A stretch of 21,292 bases of DNA, taken from assembly GCA_964398195.1 (NCBI GenBank), contig CAYNLW010000018.1, positions 1-21,292 on the forward strand. The letters are read 5' to 3'. The stretch's first letter is position 1; every line of letters begins with the position of its first letter. This DNA comes from RFPI01 sp964398195. Lineage in GTDB: Bacteria; Pseudomonadota; Gammaproteobacteria; Burkholderiales; Methylophilaceae. The position numbers and the translations under genes are program-made. The notes under the pieces are model-generated. The model did no database searches. It was not told the DNA's origin and was given only the letters and a program-made list of their open reading frames with translations. This document shows, one piece after another, positions 14,950 through 21,292 of the stretch.

Positions 14950-16320
14950 TTAACTGCTTGCAATGGGCAGTGACAAGCGCACCTCTAGCCCACCTTCAGG
15001 GCGATTAATCAGTTCTAATTTGCCTTTGTGTAATTTGGCGATACGGTCGCAAATGGCTAAGCCTAGACCGCTGCCTTTGGTATTGGAACGCGCGGTATCT
15101 AGTCGCTCAAATGGGCGTAACAAGCGGCTCTTTTGTTTTTCTGGTATGCCGGGGCCGTTATCTAACACGCTGACATGAATCTCAGCAGCCTCTAATACCG
15201 AACGCACGGATACTTCACCGCCGCCATAGGCAAAGGCATTATCAATGAGATTTCCGATCAGGCGTTGCATCGCCAAAGGTCTTAAGGGAATCAAATGGCT
15301 GGGGGCGAGTTGGATGTTTAAATGACGACCAGCGCGTTGGTGGCGTTCGCACACCGATAGCAGCAAATCGTTTAAATCCACCATCTGCGAGGTTTCGCCT
15401 TCTACCCCGCGAACAAAATCTAAGAATTGATTGATGATATTGTCCATATCGCCCACATCTTCAATCATGCCGGCTTTGTGCGTGGCGCAACTGTCGTCCG
15501 GCAACATTTCTATGGCCAATCTTAAGCGCGTCAGCGGGGTACGCAAATCATGCGAAACACCGGCCAGTAATAGCGTTCTTTCTGAATCCAAACGCGCCAA
15601 GGACTCGGTCATCTGGTTAAAGGTATGGCTTACCGCTTTCAACTCGTCCACCCCTTCTTCTGGCAAGCGTATCGGCGTTTCGCCACTACGGATGCGGTTG
15701 GCGGCGCGCACCAGTAAATTCAGCGGGCGATTGATTCTTGCGGCTAATAAATAAGCGCCAGCTAGCGATAGCAAAATCACCAAGGCGCCCCAGTTTAGCC
15801 ATTGCCAAGGGAAGTGCCGTTCCGCTTGCAGGCGCGGAATCACCACCCAATAGTCATCTTGATTAATGCTAAAGCTAATCCATAGCCCCGGCACACCGAA
15901 GTGATTGATGGTGACCAAAGTGTCGCTGCCTAGGGCGCTACGGATTTTTTTGGCGAGGATTTTGATAAACGGGTCGTCGGGCAGCGGTTCGATTTCTTCC
16001 AGAATATCCGCCGCATAAATTCGTACGCCTTCGCGACCAGATAATTCAGATAGCAAAGCCACACGACGATTTTCATGTGAGGCCATCAGTGAGGCTTTGG
16101 TGAAATTAACGATGGTAATGGCTTGCAAGGCGGCTGCATTGGCGCGCGGCTCGCGTTCAAAATAATCAAATAATTTCAGCGCGGCAAACTGCCCAACGGT
16201 CAGCAGAATCGCAATCAGCAACATCACGCTAGCCAGCAGGGTGCGTGGCACTAGCTTGTTTTCAAGTTGGATAAAGGCGTGCTTAAAGCGCCCTATCCAA
16301 TGTTTACTTTTGCTCACCAT
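14950..16320 (-). CDS. envZ: EnvZ-like osmosensor histidine kinase
   Basis: 456-aa inner-membrane sensor kinase paired with the OmpR-like regulator encoded just upstream. Order of parts: TM1 (about residues 28-45), a periplasmic domain of about 120 aa, TM2 (about 174-193), a HAMP linker (INRPLNLLVRAANRI), and the dimerisation helix with the phosphorylated His257 (AGVSHDLRTPLTRLR). The ATPase has N-box RLIGNLIDNAFAYGG, G1 box DNGPGIPE and G2 box GSGLGLAI. These match the EnvZ/OmpR class. The first Met giving a sensible length is at 16320, which overlaps the ompR stop by 17 nt. Upstream in-frame starts at 16335 and 16389 would push it further into ompR and add no recognisable domain. No strong ribosome site is seen, so coupling to ompR translation is likely. 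Confidence 0.9.
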   Translation of the reverse strand: MVSKSKHWIGRFKHAFIQLENKLVPRTLLASVMLLIAILLTVGQFAALKLFDYFEREPRANAAALQAITIVNFTKASLMASHENRRVALLSELSGREGVRIYAADILEEIEPLPDDPFIKILAKKIRSALGSDTLVTINHFGVPGLWISFSINQDDYWVVIPRLQAERHFPWQWLNWGALVILLSLAGAYLLAARINRPLNLLVRAANRIRSGETPIRLPEEGVDELKAVSHTFNQMTESLARLDSERTLLLAGVSHDLRTPLTRLRLAIEMLPDDSCATHKAGMIEDVGDMDNIINQFLDFVRGVEGETSQMVDLNDLLLSVCERHQRAGRHLNIQLAPSHLIPLRPLAMQRLIGNLIDNAFAYGGGEVSVRSVLEAAEIHVSVLDNGPGIPEKQKSRLLRPFERLDTARSNTKGSGLGLAICDRIAKLHKGKLELINRPEGGLEVRLSLPIASS

Positions 16321-17038
16321 CGGGAACAAACACATAGCCAAACCCCCACATGGTTTGCAGATAACGTGGGTGGCTAGGGTCGGCTTCAATTAAACGACGC
16401 AGGCGCGATACTTGCACATCGATACTGCGATCAAATACATCTAACTCACGTCCGCGCGCCAGTTGCATTAAGCGGTCGCGCGACAGCGGTTGACGTGGGT
16501 GATCGACAAATACTTTCAGCAGCGCATATTCGCCGCTGGTAATAGTGATATTTTCGCCATTGCGGCTGAGGCTGCGGGTGTTGGCATCAAACACAAAGTC
16601 GCCAAATTTAAATGTGGCATTGGCCACGCCAGGCGCGGTAGGCAAAGACTTCACTTGGCGGCGCATAATAGCATTGATACGCGCCAATAATTCTCTGGGG
16701 TTAAACGGCTTGGGTAAGTAGTCATCGGCACCCATTTCTAAACCGATAATCCTATCCACTTCATCGCCTCTGGCGGTCAACATAATAATCGGCATGGCAC
16801 TACCACTGGCGCGCAGGCGGCGGCAAATGGCAAGACCATCTTCGCCCGGCAACATCAAATCCAGCACCAATAAATCCACCACTTCATGTTCTAATAATTG
16901 ATTCATTTCGCGCGCATCGCCAGCCGTTTTGATATTAAAGCCCTGCTCGCTGAGATAGCGTTGCAATAACTCACGCATTCTCACGTCATCATCGACGACT
17001 AGAATTTTTGCATGTTGTTGGGTTTGCTCATCTGCCAT
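16304..17038 (-). CDS. ompR: OmpR-like response regulator
   Basis: 244-aa DNA-binding response regulator. The receiver domain has Asp16/Asp17, the phosphoacceptor Asp60 (LVLDLMLPGEDG), Thr88 and Lys110 (DDYLPKPFNP). The C-terminal winged helix includes SRNGENITITSGEYALLK, the recognition segment DVFDRSIDVQVSRLRRLIE, and the ending MWGFGYVFVPDG, nearly the OmpR C terminus. It acts with the adjacent EnvZ-like kinase to control envelope genes, classically porins. ATG at 17038 is preceded by AAGG about 12 nt upstream. An OmpR-box-like sequence and a TATAAT sit at suitable spacing upstream, suggesting autoregulation. Confidence 0.95.
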   Translation of the reverse strand: MADEQTQQHAKILVVDDDVRMRELLQRYLSEQGFNIKTAGDAREMNQLLEHEVVDLLVLDLMLPGEDGLAICRRLRASGSAMPIIMLTARGDEVDRIIGLEMGADDYLPKPFNPRELLARINAIMRRQVKSLPTAPGVANATFKFGDFVFDANTRSLSRNGENITITSGEYALLKVFVDHPRQPLSRDRLMQLARGRELDVFDRSIDVQVSRLRRLIEADPSHPRYLQTMWGFGYVFVPDGEQK

Positions 17039-17064
17039 TGTTCAATTGCCTTTTGGTTGCTTTC

Positions 17065-17112
17065 GCTAAATTTTTTCAAAAAATTAGCTTTGTTGAAAAA
17101 TTAGCTTGTTTA
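17065..17112. repeat. AT-rich inverted and tandem repeats ahead of ompR
   Basis: GCTAAATTTTTT (17065-17076) and AAAAAATTAGC (17078-17088) can pair with one bulged base. The AAAAATTAGCTT word recurs at 17079-17090 and 17096-17107, a 17-bp period. All this lies in the presumed 5' leader of ompR, 27-74 bp before its ATG. Confidence 0.8.
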
Positions 17113-17181
17113 GTATATTGCGCATTGTATTTAGCACATAGCTTTACCACGCAATATTTAAGCCAAATACAAACAAATGGC

Positions 17182-17187
17182 ATTATA
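17182..17187 (-). promoter_or_regulatory. Candidate -10 of the ompR promoter
   Basis: The plus-strand ATTATA reads TATAAT on the ompR strand. It has no good -35, as expected of an activated promoter. The OmpR-box-like site is centred about 50 bp upstream of the predicted start point (~17175). The leader would be about 137 nt. Confidence 0.4.
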
Positions 17188-17215
17188 CGATTTGCGCACG
17201 GATTTGATTTATTTG

Positions 17216-17235
17216 TTTACATTTTGTTACAAATT
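17216..17235. promoter_or_regulatory. OmpR-box-like binding site
   Basis: TTTACATTTTGTTACAAATT. From memory, E. coli ompF site F1 is TTTACTTTTGGTTACATATT and ompC site C1 begins TTTACATTTTG. The present sequence differs from F1 at three of 20 positions and shares its first 11 bases with C1. It has the tandem TTAC/TTACA half-sites 10 bp apart. Its position between ompR and the EF-hand gene makes both likely targets. Confidence 0.5.
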
Positions 17236-17323
17236 CAACTTGCACTGAAACACTAAATTAACATTCTGAGCGCAATATCAGCGGTTCGTTTTTTGGGCAA
17301 TGTTTGATTTGGGAGAGCCAAGC

Positions 17324-17413
17324 ATGAATGTAAAACCCTTAAATAAGCATGATAATAATGAACTCAGCAAACCGCTTTTTGTCTATTCTGTTACCTTTTT
17401 CGTGCAACATTAA
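17324..17413 (+). CDS. Possible 29-aa leader peptide upstream of the EF-hand gene
   Basis: ATG 17324 is preceded by GGGAG with about 8-nt spacing, the best ribosome site in this region. It opens a frame of 29 codons starting MNVKPLNKHDNNELSKP and ending TAA 17411-17413. The frame is the same as that of the EF-hand gene, which begins 6 bases later with no ribosome site of its own. It may be a coupled leader peptide, or the original start of the EF-hand gene interrupted by a stop codon. No homologue is recognised and the length is too short to be sure. Confidence 0.35.
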   Translation: MNVKPLNKHDNNELSKPLFVYSVTFFVQH

Positions 17414-17419
17414 TTCTTA

Positions 17420-18061
17420 ATGCTGTCCCTATCCCCATTCTTTTCTGGCGCATTCAACAAGCTTCTAGGTCGCCCTAGTTTTTCACCACTGCGCTTTTTG
17501 CTGGTGAGCTTGGTTGGTGTCTATAGTCTTTTGTCGGTAGGTTTAAATTTCGCTGCACAGCGTGAAGCGAATAGCAAAGAGGCGGTCAATCAAGAAGACA
17601 GCGCTAAGTCCAATGATGCCAAATTGGGCGATACTTCATCTAAAGCGATTATTATCCCCGATGTCAGAGGCGTGAATTTAGACGAGAATATCCGCCTAAG
17701 ACGCGACCTCGACGAATACACCCGTACCGTTGACCCAGCGCATGTGCAGATTGAGGAACGTCGTCGTTTAATGCACAAGCGTTTGCAAGAACGATTTGCG
17801 CAAATTGATCGCGATGGTGACGGTTTTATTTCTCGAGATGAGGCATTAGATGGCATCCCACAATTACTACGTCATTTCAATACTGTAGATTTAAATGGGG
17901 ATAATTTCCTATCCCTAGATGAACTAGAAGCCTTGCAAGCCCGCATTATAGAACGTCAGCGCACTATGACAGTACGCGTCGAGCCCAGTCCAGAAGCCGA
18001 CAATAACGGCAAAAAGAAATCTGCTAAAGACAATTCCTTCAGCAAAAAACCTGCTTTATAA
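17420..18061 (+). CDS. EF-hand calcium-binding protein, membrane-anchored or exported
   Basis: 213-aa protein of no named family beyond the EF-hand. An N-terminal hydrophobic stretch (about residues 25-45, followed by FAAQREA) is a signal peptide or membrane anchor. A charged linker rich in Asn/Ser/Lys/Glu follows (about 46-75). Then comes a pair of EF-hands: loop 1 at 130-141 (DRDGDGFISRDE, all consensus ligand positions present) and loop 2 at 157-168 (DLNGDNFLSLDE, Asp1, Asn3, Asp5 and Glu12 present). The tail is Lys-rich. Calcium binding outside the cytoplasm is the natural inference. ATG 17420 lacks a Shine-Dalgarno sequence and sits just after the 29-codon ORF. The gene is divergent from ompR, so OmpR control is possible. 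Confidence 0.78.
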   Translation: MLSLSPFFSGAFNKLLGRPSFSPLRFLLVSLVGVYSLLSVGLNFAAQREANSKEAVNQEDSAKSNDAKLGDTSSKAIIIPDVRGVNLDENIRLRRDLDEYTRTVDPAHVQIEERRRLMHKRLQERFAQIDRDGDGFISRDEALDGIPQLLRHFNTVDLNGDNFLSLDELEALQARIIERQRTMTVRVEPSPEADNNGKKKSAKDNSFSKKPAL

Positions 18062-18233
18062 ATCCCTCTCGCACTATCCATACAAGTTACAAGTCCAGTC
18101 AGTTAGACCCACTAAGAAAGTCTTTAAGTATCATGTAACAGCAGCGCTTGCATGCAATATTGACGATTAAATCACTAGCAAAATTTTCCTCTGCGTTTTA
18201 TAGTTGAGCGGTTTGATTCTTAACACTCATCAT

Positions 18234-18270
18234 CCCTATACCGGCTTTGCTATGTCGGCTTTTTATAGGG
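18234..18270 (+). promoter_or_regulatory. Two-part leader hairpin upstream of the MFS transporter
   Basis: CCCTATA (18234-18240) pairs with TATAGGG (18264-18270). Inside it, CCGGC (18241-18245) pairs with GTCGG (18254-18258) around an 8-nt loop, with CTTTT unpaired on the 3' side. The hairpin ends 26 bp before the ATG at 18297, leaving the GAGG ribosome site free. The inner stem followed by CTTTTT could also act as a terminator, so attenuation is possible. It matches no riboswitch I recognise. Confidence 0.45.
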
Positions 18271-18296
18271 CAAGGATTAATAAACACGAGGACAAC

Positions 18297-19955
18297 ATGG
18301 CATCTTTTTTATCCAAAGAAAGAATTATTGCGTCAGCTCACTATAACCGCTGGTTAATCCCTCCTGCTGCCTTAGCCGTGCATTTATGTATCGGTATGGC
18401 CTATGGCTTTTCTGTGTTCTGGAAGCCGTTGGCTAATGAGATAACACAAGATGGTCAGCCGGTGGCTGCCTGTGCTGCTGGGGCGGTGACCTTTGCAGAA
18501 AAACTCTCTGGCACGGCAAAAGCCTTATTTGCGACGGATTGCAATTGGACGCAATTTGATTTGGGTTGGATGTACACCTTGTTTTTTGTCTTGCTAGGTT
18601 GCTCGGCAGCCTTGTGGGGCGGCTGGTTAGAGCGCGCGGGTCCACGCAAAGCCGGGGTGGTGGCGACGCTATGCTGGGTGGGTGGTTTATTGCTGACCGC
18701 GCTAGGCATACACCAACATCAGCTGTGGCTGATGTGGCTAGGCTCGGGTGTCATCGGGGGGGTAGGCTTGGGTTTGGGCTATATCTCGCCAGTCTCTACG
18801 CTGATTAAATGGTTTCCTGATAAACGTGGCATGGCCACCGGTTTGGCGATTATGGGCTTCGGTGGCGGCGCTTTGGTGGGTTCCCCTATCGCCACCAAGT
18901 TGATGGCGCATTTCGCTGCCGCTGGCGGTACCGGTGTATGGCAAACCTTCGTGGTGTTGGCGGCGGTATATGCCGTATTTATGCTAAGCGGCTCGCTAGG
19001 TTATCGCGTGCCACCCTCAGGCTGGCAGCCTGCTGGCTGGCAACCGCCAGCGCCTAAGCAAAGCAAAGGCATGATAGCGACGCGCCATGTGCATTTAAAA
19101 ATGGCACACAAAACGCCGCAGTTTTGGTTGTTGTGGCTGGTGCTATGTATGAATGTGTCGGCCAGTATCGGCATTATCGGTGCGGCTGCCCCCATGTTGC
19201 AGGAAACCTTCGGCGGCGCCTTAATCGGTGAGAACGCCATTGATTACGCACAAATCAAGCTAGATGAGGGGCTGACTGCTAAAGCTGCAGCGGTGGCAGC
19301 GGCCTTTGTTGGGTTAATTTCGCTATTGAATATTTTCGGCAGAATCGCTTGGGCATCTTCTTCCGATAAATTAGGTCGCAAGCCCACTTATTTTGTATTT
19401 TTCGTGCTCGGCATTTTGATGTACTTGCTAGCCGCATGGGCGGCAGACGCCAAAATGATGCTGCTATTCTTGTTGGCTATCTTTGTCATCGTGTCTATGT
19501 ATGGCGGCGGCTTTGCCACCATTCCGGCGTACTTAGCGGATATGTTTGGCACCCAATTCGTCGGTGCGATTCATGGCAGATTATTAACCGCGTGGTCCAC
19601 CGCCGGTATTTTAGGCCCCGTCATCGTCAACTATATGCACGATATTCGGGTGGAACAACAAGTGCCCTATGGGCAAATTTATCACCCTATCTTCTTTGTC
19701 TTGGCGGCCATTCTTTGTGTAGGTTTAGTCGCCAATGCTTTGGTTAAACCAGTGGCAGATAAATTCTTTATGAGCGATGCCGAGTTGGCAGTAGAAAAGA
19801 AATTGGCGCACGAGCAAGCCGCTAGCAGCGTATCCGCCTCGGCAGCCAACTCGCAGCGCGGCATCATTACCTATTTGGCATGGTTGGCGGTATTAATCCC
19901 AATCGCTTACGGGGTTTGGAGCACGCTGGAAAAAGCCAAAGTATTATTGGGTTAG
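18297..19955 (+). CDS. OFA-family MFS transporter
   Basis: 552-aa inner-membrane carrier of the oxalate/formate antiporter (OFA) family within the major facilitator superfamily. The family N terminus NRWLIPPAALAVHLCIGMAYGFSVFWKPL lies about residues 16-44. A central MFS motif region includes SPVSTLIKWFPDKRGMATGLAIMGFGGGAL. The second half has FGRIAWASSSDKLGRKPTYF, the classic MFS loop motif. There are about 12-13 membrane segments, with one extra hydrophobic stretch near the C terminus. The substrate is unproven: formate, oxalate or other small organic acids are family possibilities. ATG 18297 has GAGG six bases upstream. A longer frame from 18204 would add 31 residues with no match and would include the leader hairpin as coding. 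Confidence 0.92.
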   Translation: MASFLSKERIIASAHYNRWLIPPAALAVHLCIGMAYGFSVFWKPLANEITQDGQPVAACAAGAVTFAEKLSGTAKALFATDCNWTQFDLGWMYTLFFVLLGCSAALWGGWLERAGPRKAGVVATLCWVGGLLLTALGIHQHQLWLMWLGSGVIGGVGLGLGYISPVSTLIKWFPDKRGMATGLAIMGFGGGALVGSPIATKLMAHFAAAGGTGVWQTFVVLAAVYAVFMLSGSLGYRVPPSGWQPAGWQPPAPKQSKGMIATRHVHLKMAHKTPQFWLLWLVLCMNVSASIGIIGAAAPMLQETFGGALIGENAIDYAQIKLDEGLTAKAAAVAAAFVGLISLLNIFGRIAWASSSDKLGRKPTYFVFFVLGILMYLLAAWAADAKMMLLFLLAIFVIVSMYGGGFATIPAYLADMFGTQFVGAIHGRLLTAWSTAGILGPVIVNYMHDIRVEQQVPYGQIYHPIFFVLAAILCVGLVANALVKPVADKFFMSDAELAVEKKLAHEQAASSVSASAANSQRGIITYLAWLAVLIPIAYGVWSTLEKAKVLLG

Positions 19956-19996
19956 CAACTGCTTCCGTTTGAGGATTTCGCTAACTTCAGCACAAT

Positions 19997-20024
19997 AAAA
20001 AAGGTCGCCTAGGCGACCTTTTTT
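19997..20024. terminator. Perfect bidirectional intrinsic terminator
   Basis: A 28-bp perfect palindrome: six A, GGTCGCCT, AGGCGACC, six T. Each strand reads a GC-rich stem followed by a T-run. It sits 41 bp after the MFS stop and 11 bp from the stop of the convergent AI-2E gene, so it serves both. Confidence 0.93.
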
Positions 20025-20035
20025 GTTCAGATCAA

Positions 20036-21028
20036 TTAAATCAGCGCATGCTGTTTCAATTCCGCTTTGATATAGGCATACAAAATCGGTGCTAACAGCA
20101 GGCCATTGATGCCAAATACCGCTTCCATCATCAGCAAGGACAATAAAATTTCCCATGCTGCCGCGTTGATTTTATGACCGATAATCTTGGCGTTAATGAA
20201 ATATTCCAGCTTGTGAATCACCACTAAAAACAGCAAACATGCCAGCGCCACTTTAAGCGATAAGCTAGCCGCGATAATGGTAATCACGGTATTAGAAATC
20301 AGATTGCCGATGACAGGTAATAAGCCGGTGATAAACGTCAGCAGCACCAAAATATTGGCGTATGGCAACGGGTGACCGCTATAAGGCAACAGCACTAACA
20401 AAAATAGCGCGGTGAGCAGGGTGTTAAAAGCGGAAATCTTAATTTGTGCAAATACGATATCCTGAAACGATAAGCCCAACAGCGTAAAGCGTTGGCGCAA
20501 GGCTTGTGCTAGCGGCTTGCTTTGTGCGATTGGGTTAAATTGTTGCAGCGCAATAATCAAGGCGATGGCAATGGCGATTAATACCTGCACCACGCTATGC
20601 GCGCCGTTCTTGCCCGCGATACTTAATTCCGCAGCATGTTCTTTCAGCAAGTCGCCCAAAGAGCCGTTCTGTGCCAGCCAATCAGCTGGAATATATTGCA
20701 CCATCTCACGCGGTAAATCGGCTTTTAAGTCAGACACCGTGCGCTCCAGCATATCTAATAGCCCACGCAAATTTTCTGGGTCGCCGATTAAACTGGAAAA
20801 ACCATGTATGCCGCTATAAGTCCCTACCACCAATAAAGTGGTAATGGCCATCACTGAGAAAATACGACTGGCCTTAGGGCTGATAAAACCTTGGCTGAAT
20901 AAAGCCAGTTTTTGCGTTAATAAATAGATTAAAAGTCCAATTAACACCGCTGGCACCATATGCATAAATAGAATCACCAGGGCAAGCAAAGCAATAATGC
21001 AATAGCTGGAAAGCACGGGTTTAGTCAT
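20036..21028 (-). CDS. AI-2E/PerM-family membrane protein
   Basis: 330-aa inner-membrane protein of the AI-2E transporter (PerM, UPF0118) family. Hydrophobic segments: two near the N terminus (about 8-40), one about 58-76, one about 148-163, a cluster at 205-275, and a last one at about 295-320. The central extracytoplasmic-type stretch between about 78 and 145 is the usual variable loop. The conserved C-terminal parts TFITGLLPVIGNLISNTVI and the KIIGHKINAAAWEILLSLLMMEAVFGINGLLLAPIL region are clear family marks. Members have been linked to AI-2 export or to Na+/Li+(K+)/H+ antiport; the substrate is unknown here. ATG at 21028 has AAAGG upstream. In several betaproteobacteria this gene lies divergent from purM (recollection), which fits the outward promoter at 21247. 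Confidence 0.9.
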   Translation of the reverse strand: MTKPVLSSYCIIALLALVILFMHMVPAVLIGLLIYLLTQKLALFSQGFISPKASRIFSVMAITTLLVVGTYSGIHGFSSLIGDPENLRGLLDMLERTVSDLKADLPREMVQYIPADWLAQNGSLGDLLKEHAAELSIAGKNGAHSVVQVLIAIAIALIIALQQFNPIAQSKPLAQALRQRFTLLGLSFQDIVFAQIKISAFNTLLTALFLLVLLPYSGHPLPYANILVLLTFITGLLPVIGNLISNTVITIIAASLSLKVALACLLFLVVIHKLEYFINAKIIGHKINAAAWEILLSLLMMEAVFGINGLLLAPILYAYIKAELKQHALI

Positions 21029-21246
21029 ATGGCTAGGCCTTTAAATGAAAAATAAAATGATGGCGTACTCCGTTTAAGCATAGTCGCCACCAGTGATTGT
21101 CATGCGCTAATGGGGTAAACCATGGTGTATAAGCGCTGTTTCTCGCTACAAGATTATACCGATAAGCGCGCAATGCGGTGCGCGCAAATGGTCGCTAAAA
21201 GCGATAAAAAATTTATCTGCAACCGTTAGTTGTCAACAAATCCATT

Positions 21247-21252
21247 TATAAT
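21247..21252 (+). promoter_or_regulatory. -10 element of a promoter pointing out of the window
   Basis: TATAAT at 21247-21252 is a perfect -10. The best -35 is TTAGTT (21226-21231) at 15 bp, weak and short-spaced; TTGTCA at 21230-21235 is too close. The start point would be about 21259. No coding start is seen before the window ends, so the target gene is outside. Confidence 0.45.
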
Positions 21253-21292
21253 AGCGGCGCTCTAAAAATCTGAGCACATCCCTTTTTGTTAA

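Larger units (their letters stand above)
17039..17419. other. Divergent regulatory region between ompR and the EF-hand gene
   Basis: 381 bp, AT-rich. Contents, left to right: an imperfect inverted repeat (17065-17088), a 17-bp-period tandem repeat (17079-17112), a minus-strand TATAAT (plus ATTATA 17182-17187), an OmpR-box-like site (17216-17235), and a 29-codon ORF with a good ribosome site (17324-17413). I see no tRNA or other RNA gene in it. Confidence 0.7.

Noticed and set aside
16321..16389. Longer envZ start at 16389
   Set aside because: It would add 23 residues translated from inside ompR, with no domain and no ribosome site; ATG 16320 gives a normal EnvZ-type N terminus.
17420..18061. 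Lanmodulin-type lanthanide-binding protein
   Set aside because: Considered because of the possible methylotroph host. There are only two EF-hands, neither loop has Pro at position 2, and the protein is longer and membrane-anchored; it is an ordinary EF-hand pair.
18204..18296. Longer start for the MFS transporter at 18204
   Set aside because: The added 31 residues cover the leader hairpin and match nothing; ATG 18297 has a proper GAGG site and family-like N terminus.

Overview
The window reads as ordinary chromosomal DNA of a betaproteobacterium. The evidence is the ispE-tRNA-Gln linkage next to lolB and a TPR lipoprotein-neighbour gene, a class of cysG typical of the group, and an ompR/envZ pair. 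A Methylophilaceae-like host (Methylotenera/Methylophilus type) is my best guess from gene content and remembered synteny, but it is inferred, not proven. I see no insertion sequence, phage gene, integrase or CRISPR array.

Layout. Positions 1-3616 (minus strand) hold an operon: TPR protein -> lolB (GTG start, 4-nt overlap) -> ispE -> the 5' half of a tRNA-Gln cut off by the window edge. A 440-bp divergent intergenic region (3617-4056) carries a perfect 17-bp tandem repeat and a hairpin/T-run that overlaps a consensus -35 box. Positions 4057-8227 (plus) hold four tightly spaced genes of a Gld-like ABC-2 system: ATPase, permease, GldG-like protein and DUF4340 protein. mutM (TTG start) follows. 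It runs tail to tail into a sodium:solute symporter gene (minus, TTG start).

Positions 10914-13389 hold a small set of less conserved genes: a five-repeat TPR protein (plus), then, on the minus strand, a zinc-ribbon SAM methyltransferase broken by a one-base frameshift in a homopolymer tract, and an intact FkbM-family methyltransferase. cysG (siroheme synthase, plus) then meets envZ-like and ompR-like genes (minus) tail to tail with 4 bp between. The 381-bp region upstream of ompR contains a close match to an OmpR binding box, placed just upstream of a TATAAT on the ompR side. On its other side lie a 29-codon ORF with a good ribosome site and an EF-hand protein gene in the same frame.

The right end has an OFA-family MFS transporter preceded by a strong leader hairpin, a perfect bidirectional terminator, an AI-2E/PerM-family membrane protein (minus), and a promoter-like sequence pointing out of the window.

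Most genes are housekeeping: isoprenoid synthesis (ispE), lipoprotein sorting (lolB), DNA repair (mutM), siroheme synthesis (cysG) and osmosensing (ompR/envZ). The points most worth a second look are the frameshifted methyltransferase, the OmpR-box/EF-hand/leader-ORF arrangement, and the uncharacterised Gld-like ABC operon in what appears to be a non-gliding bacterium.
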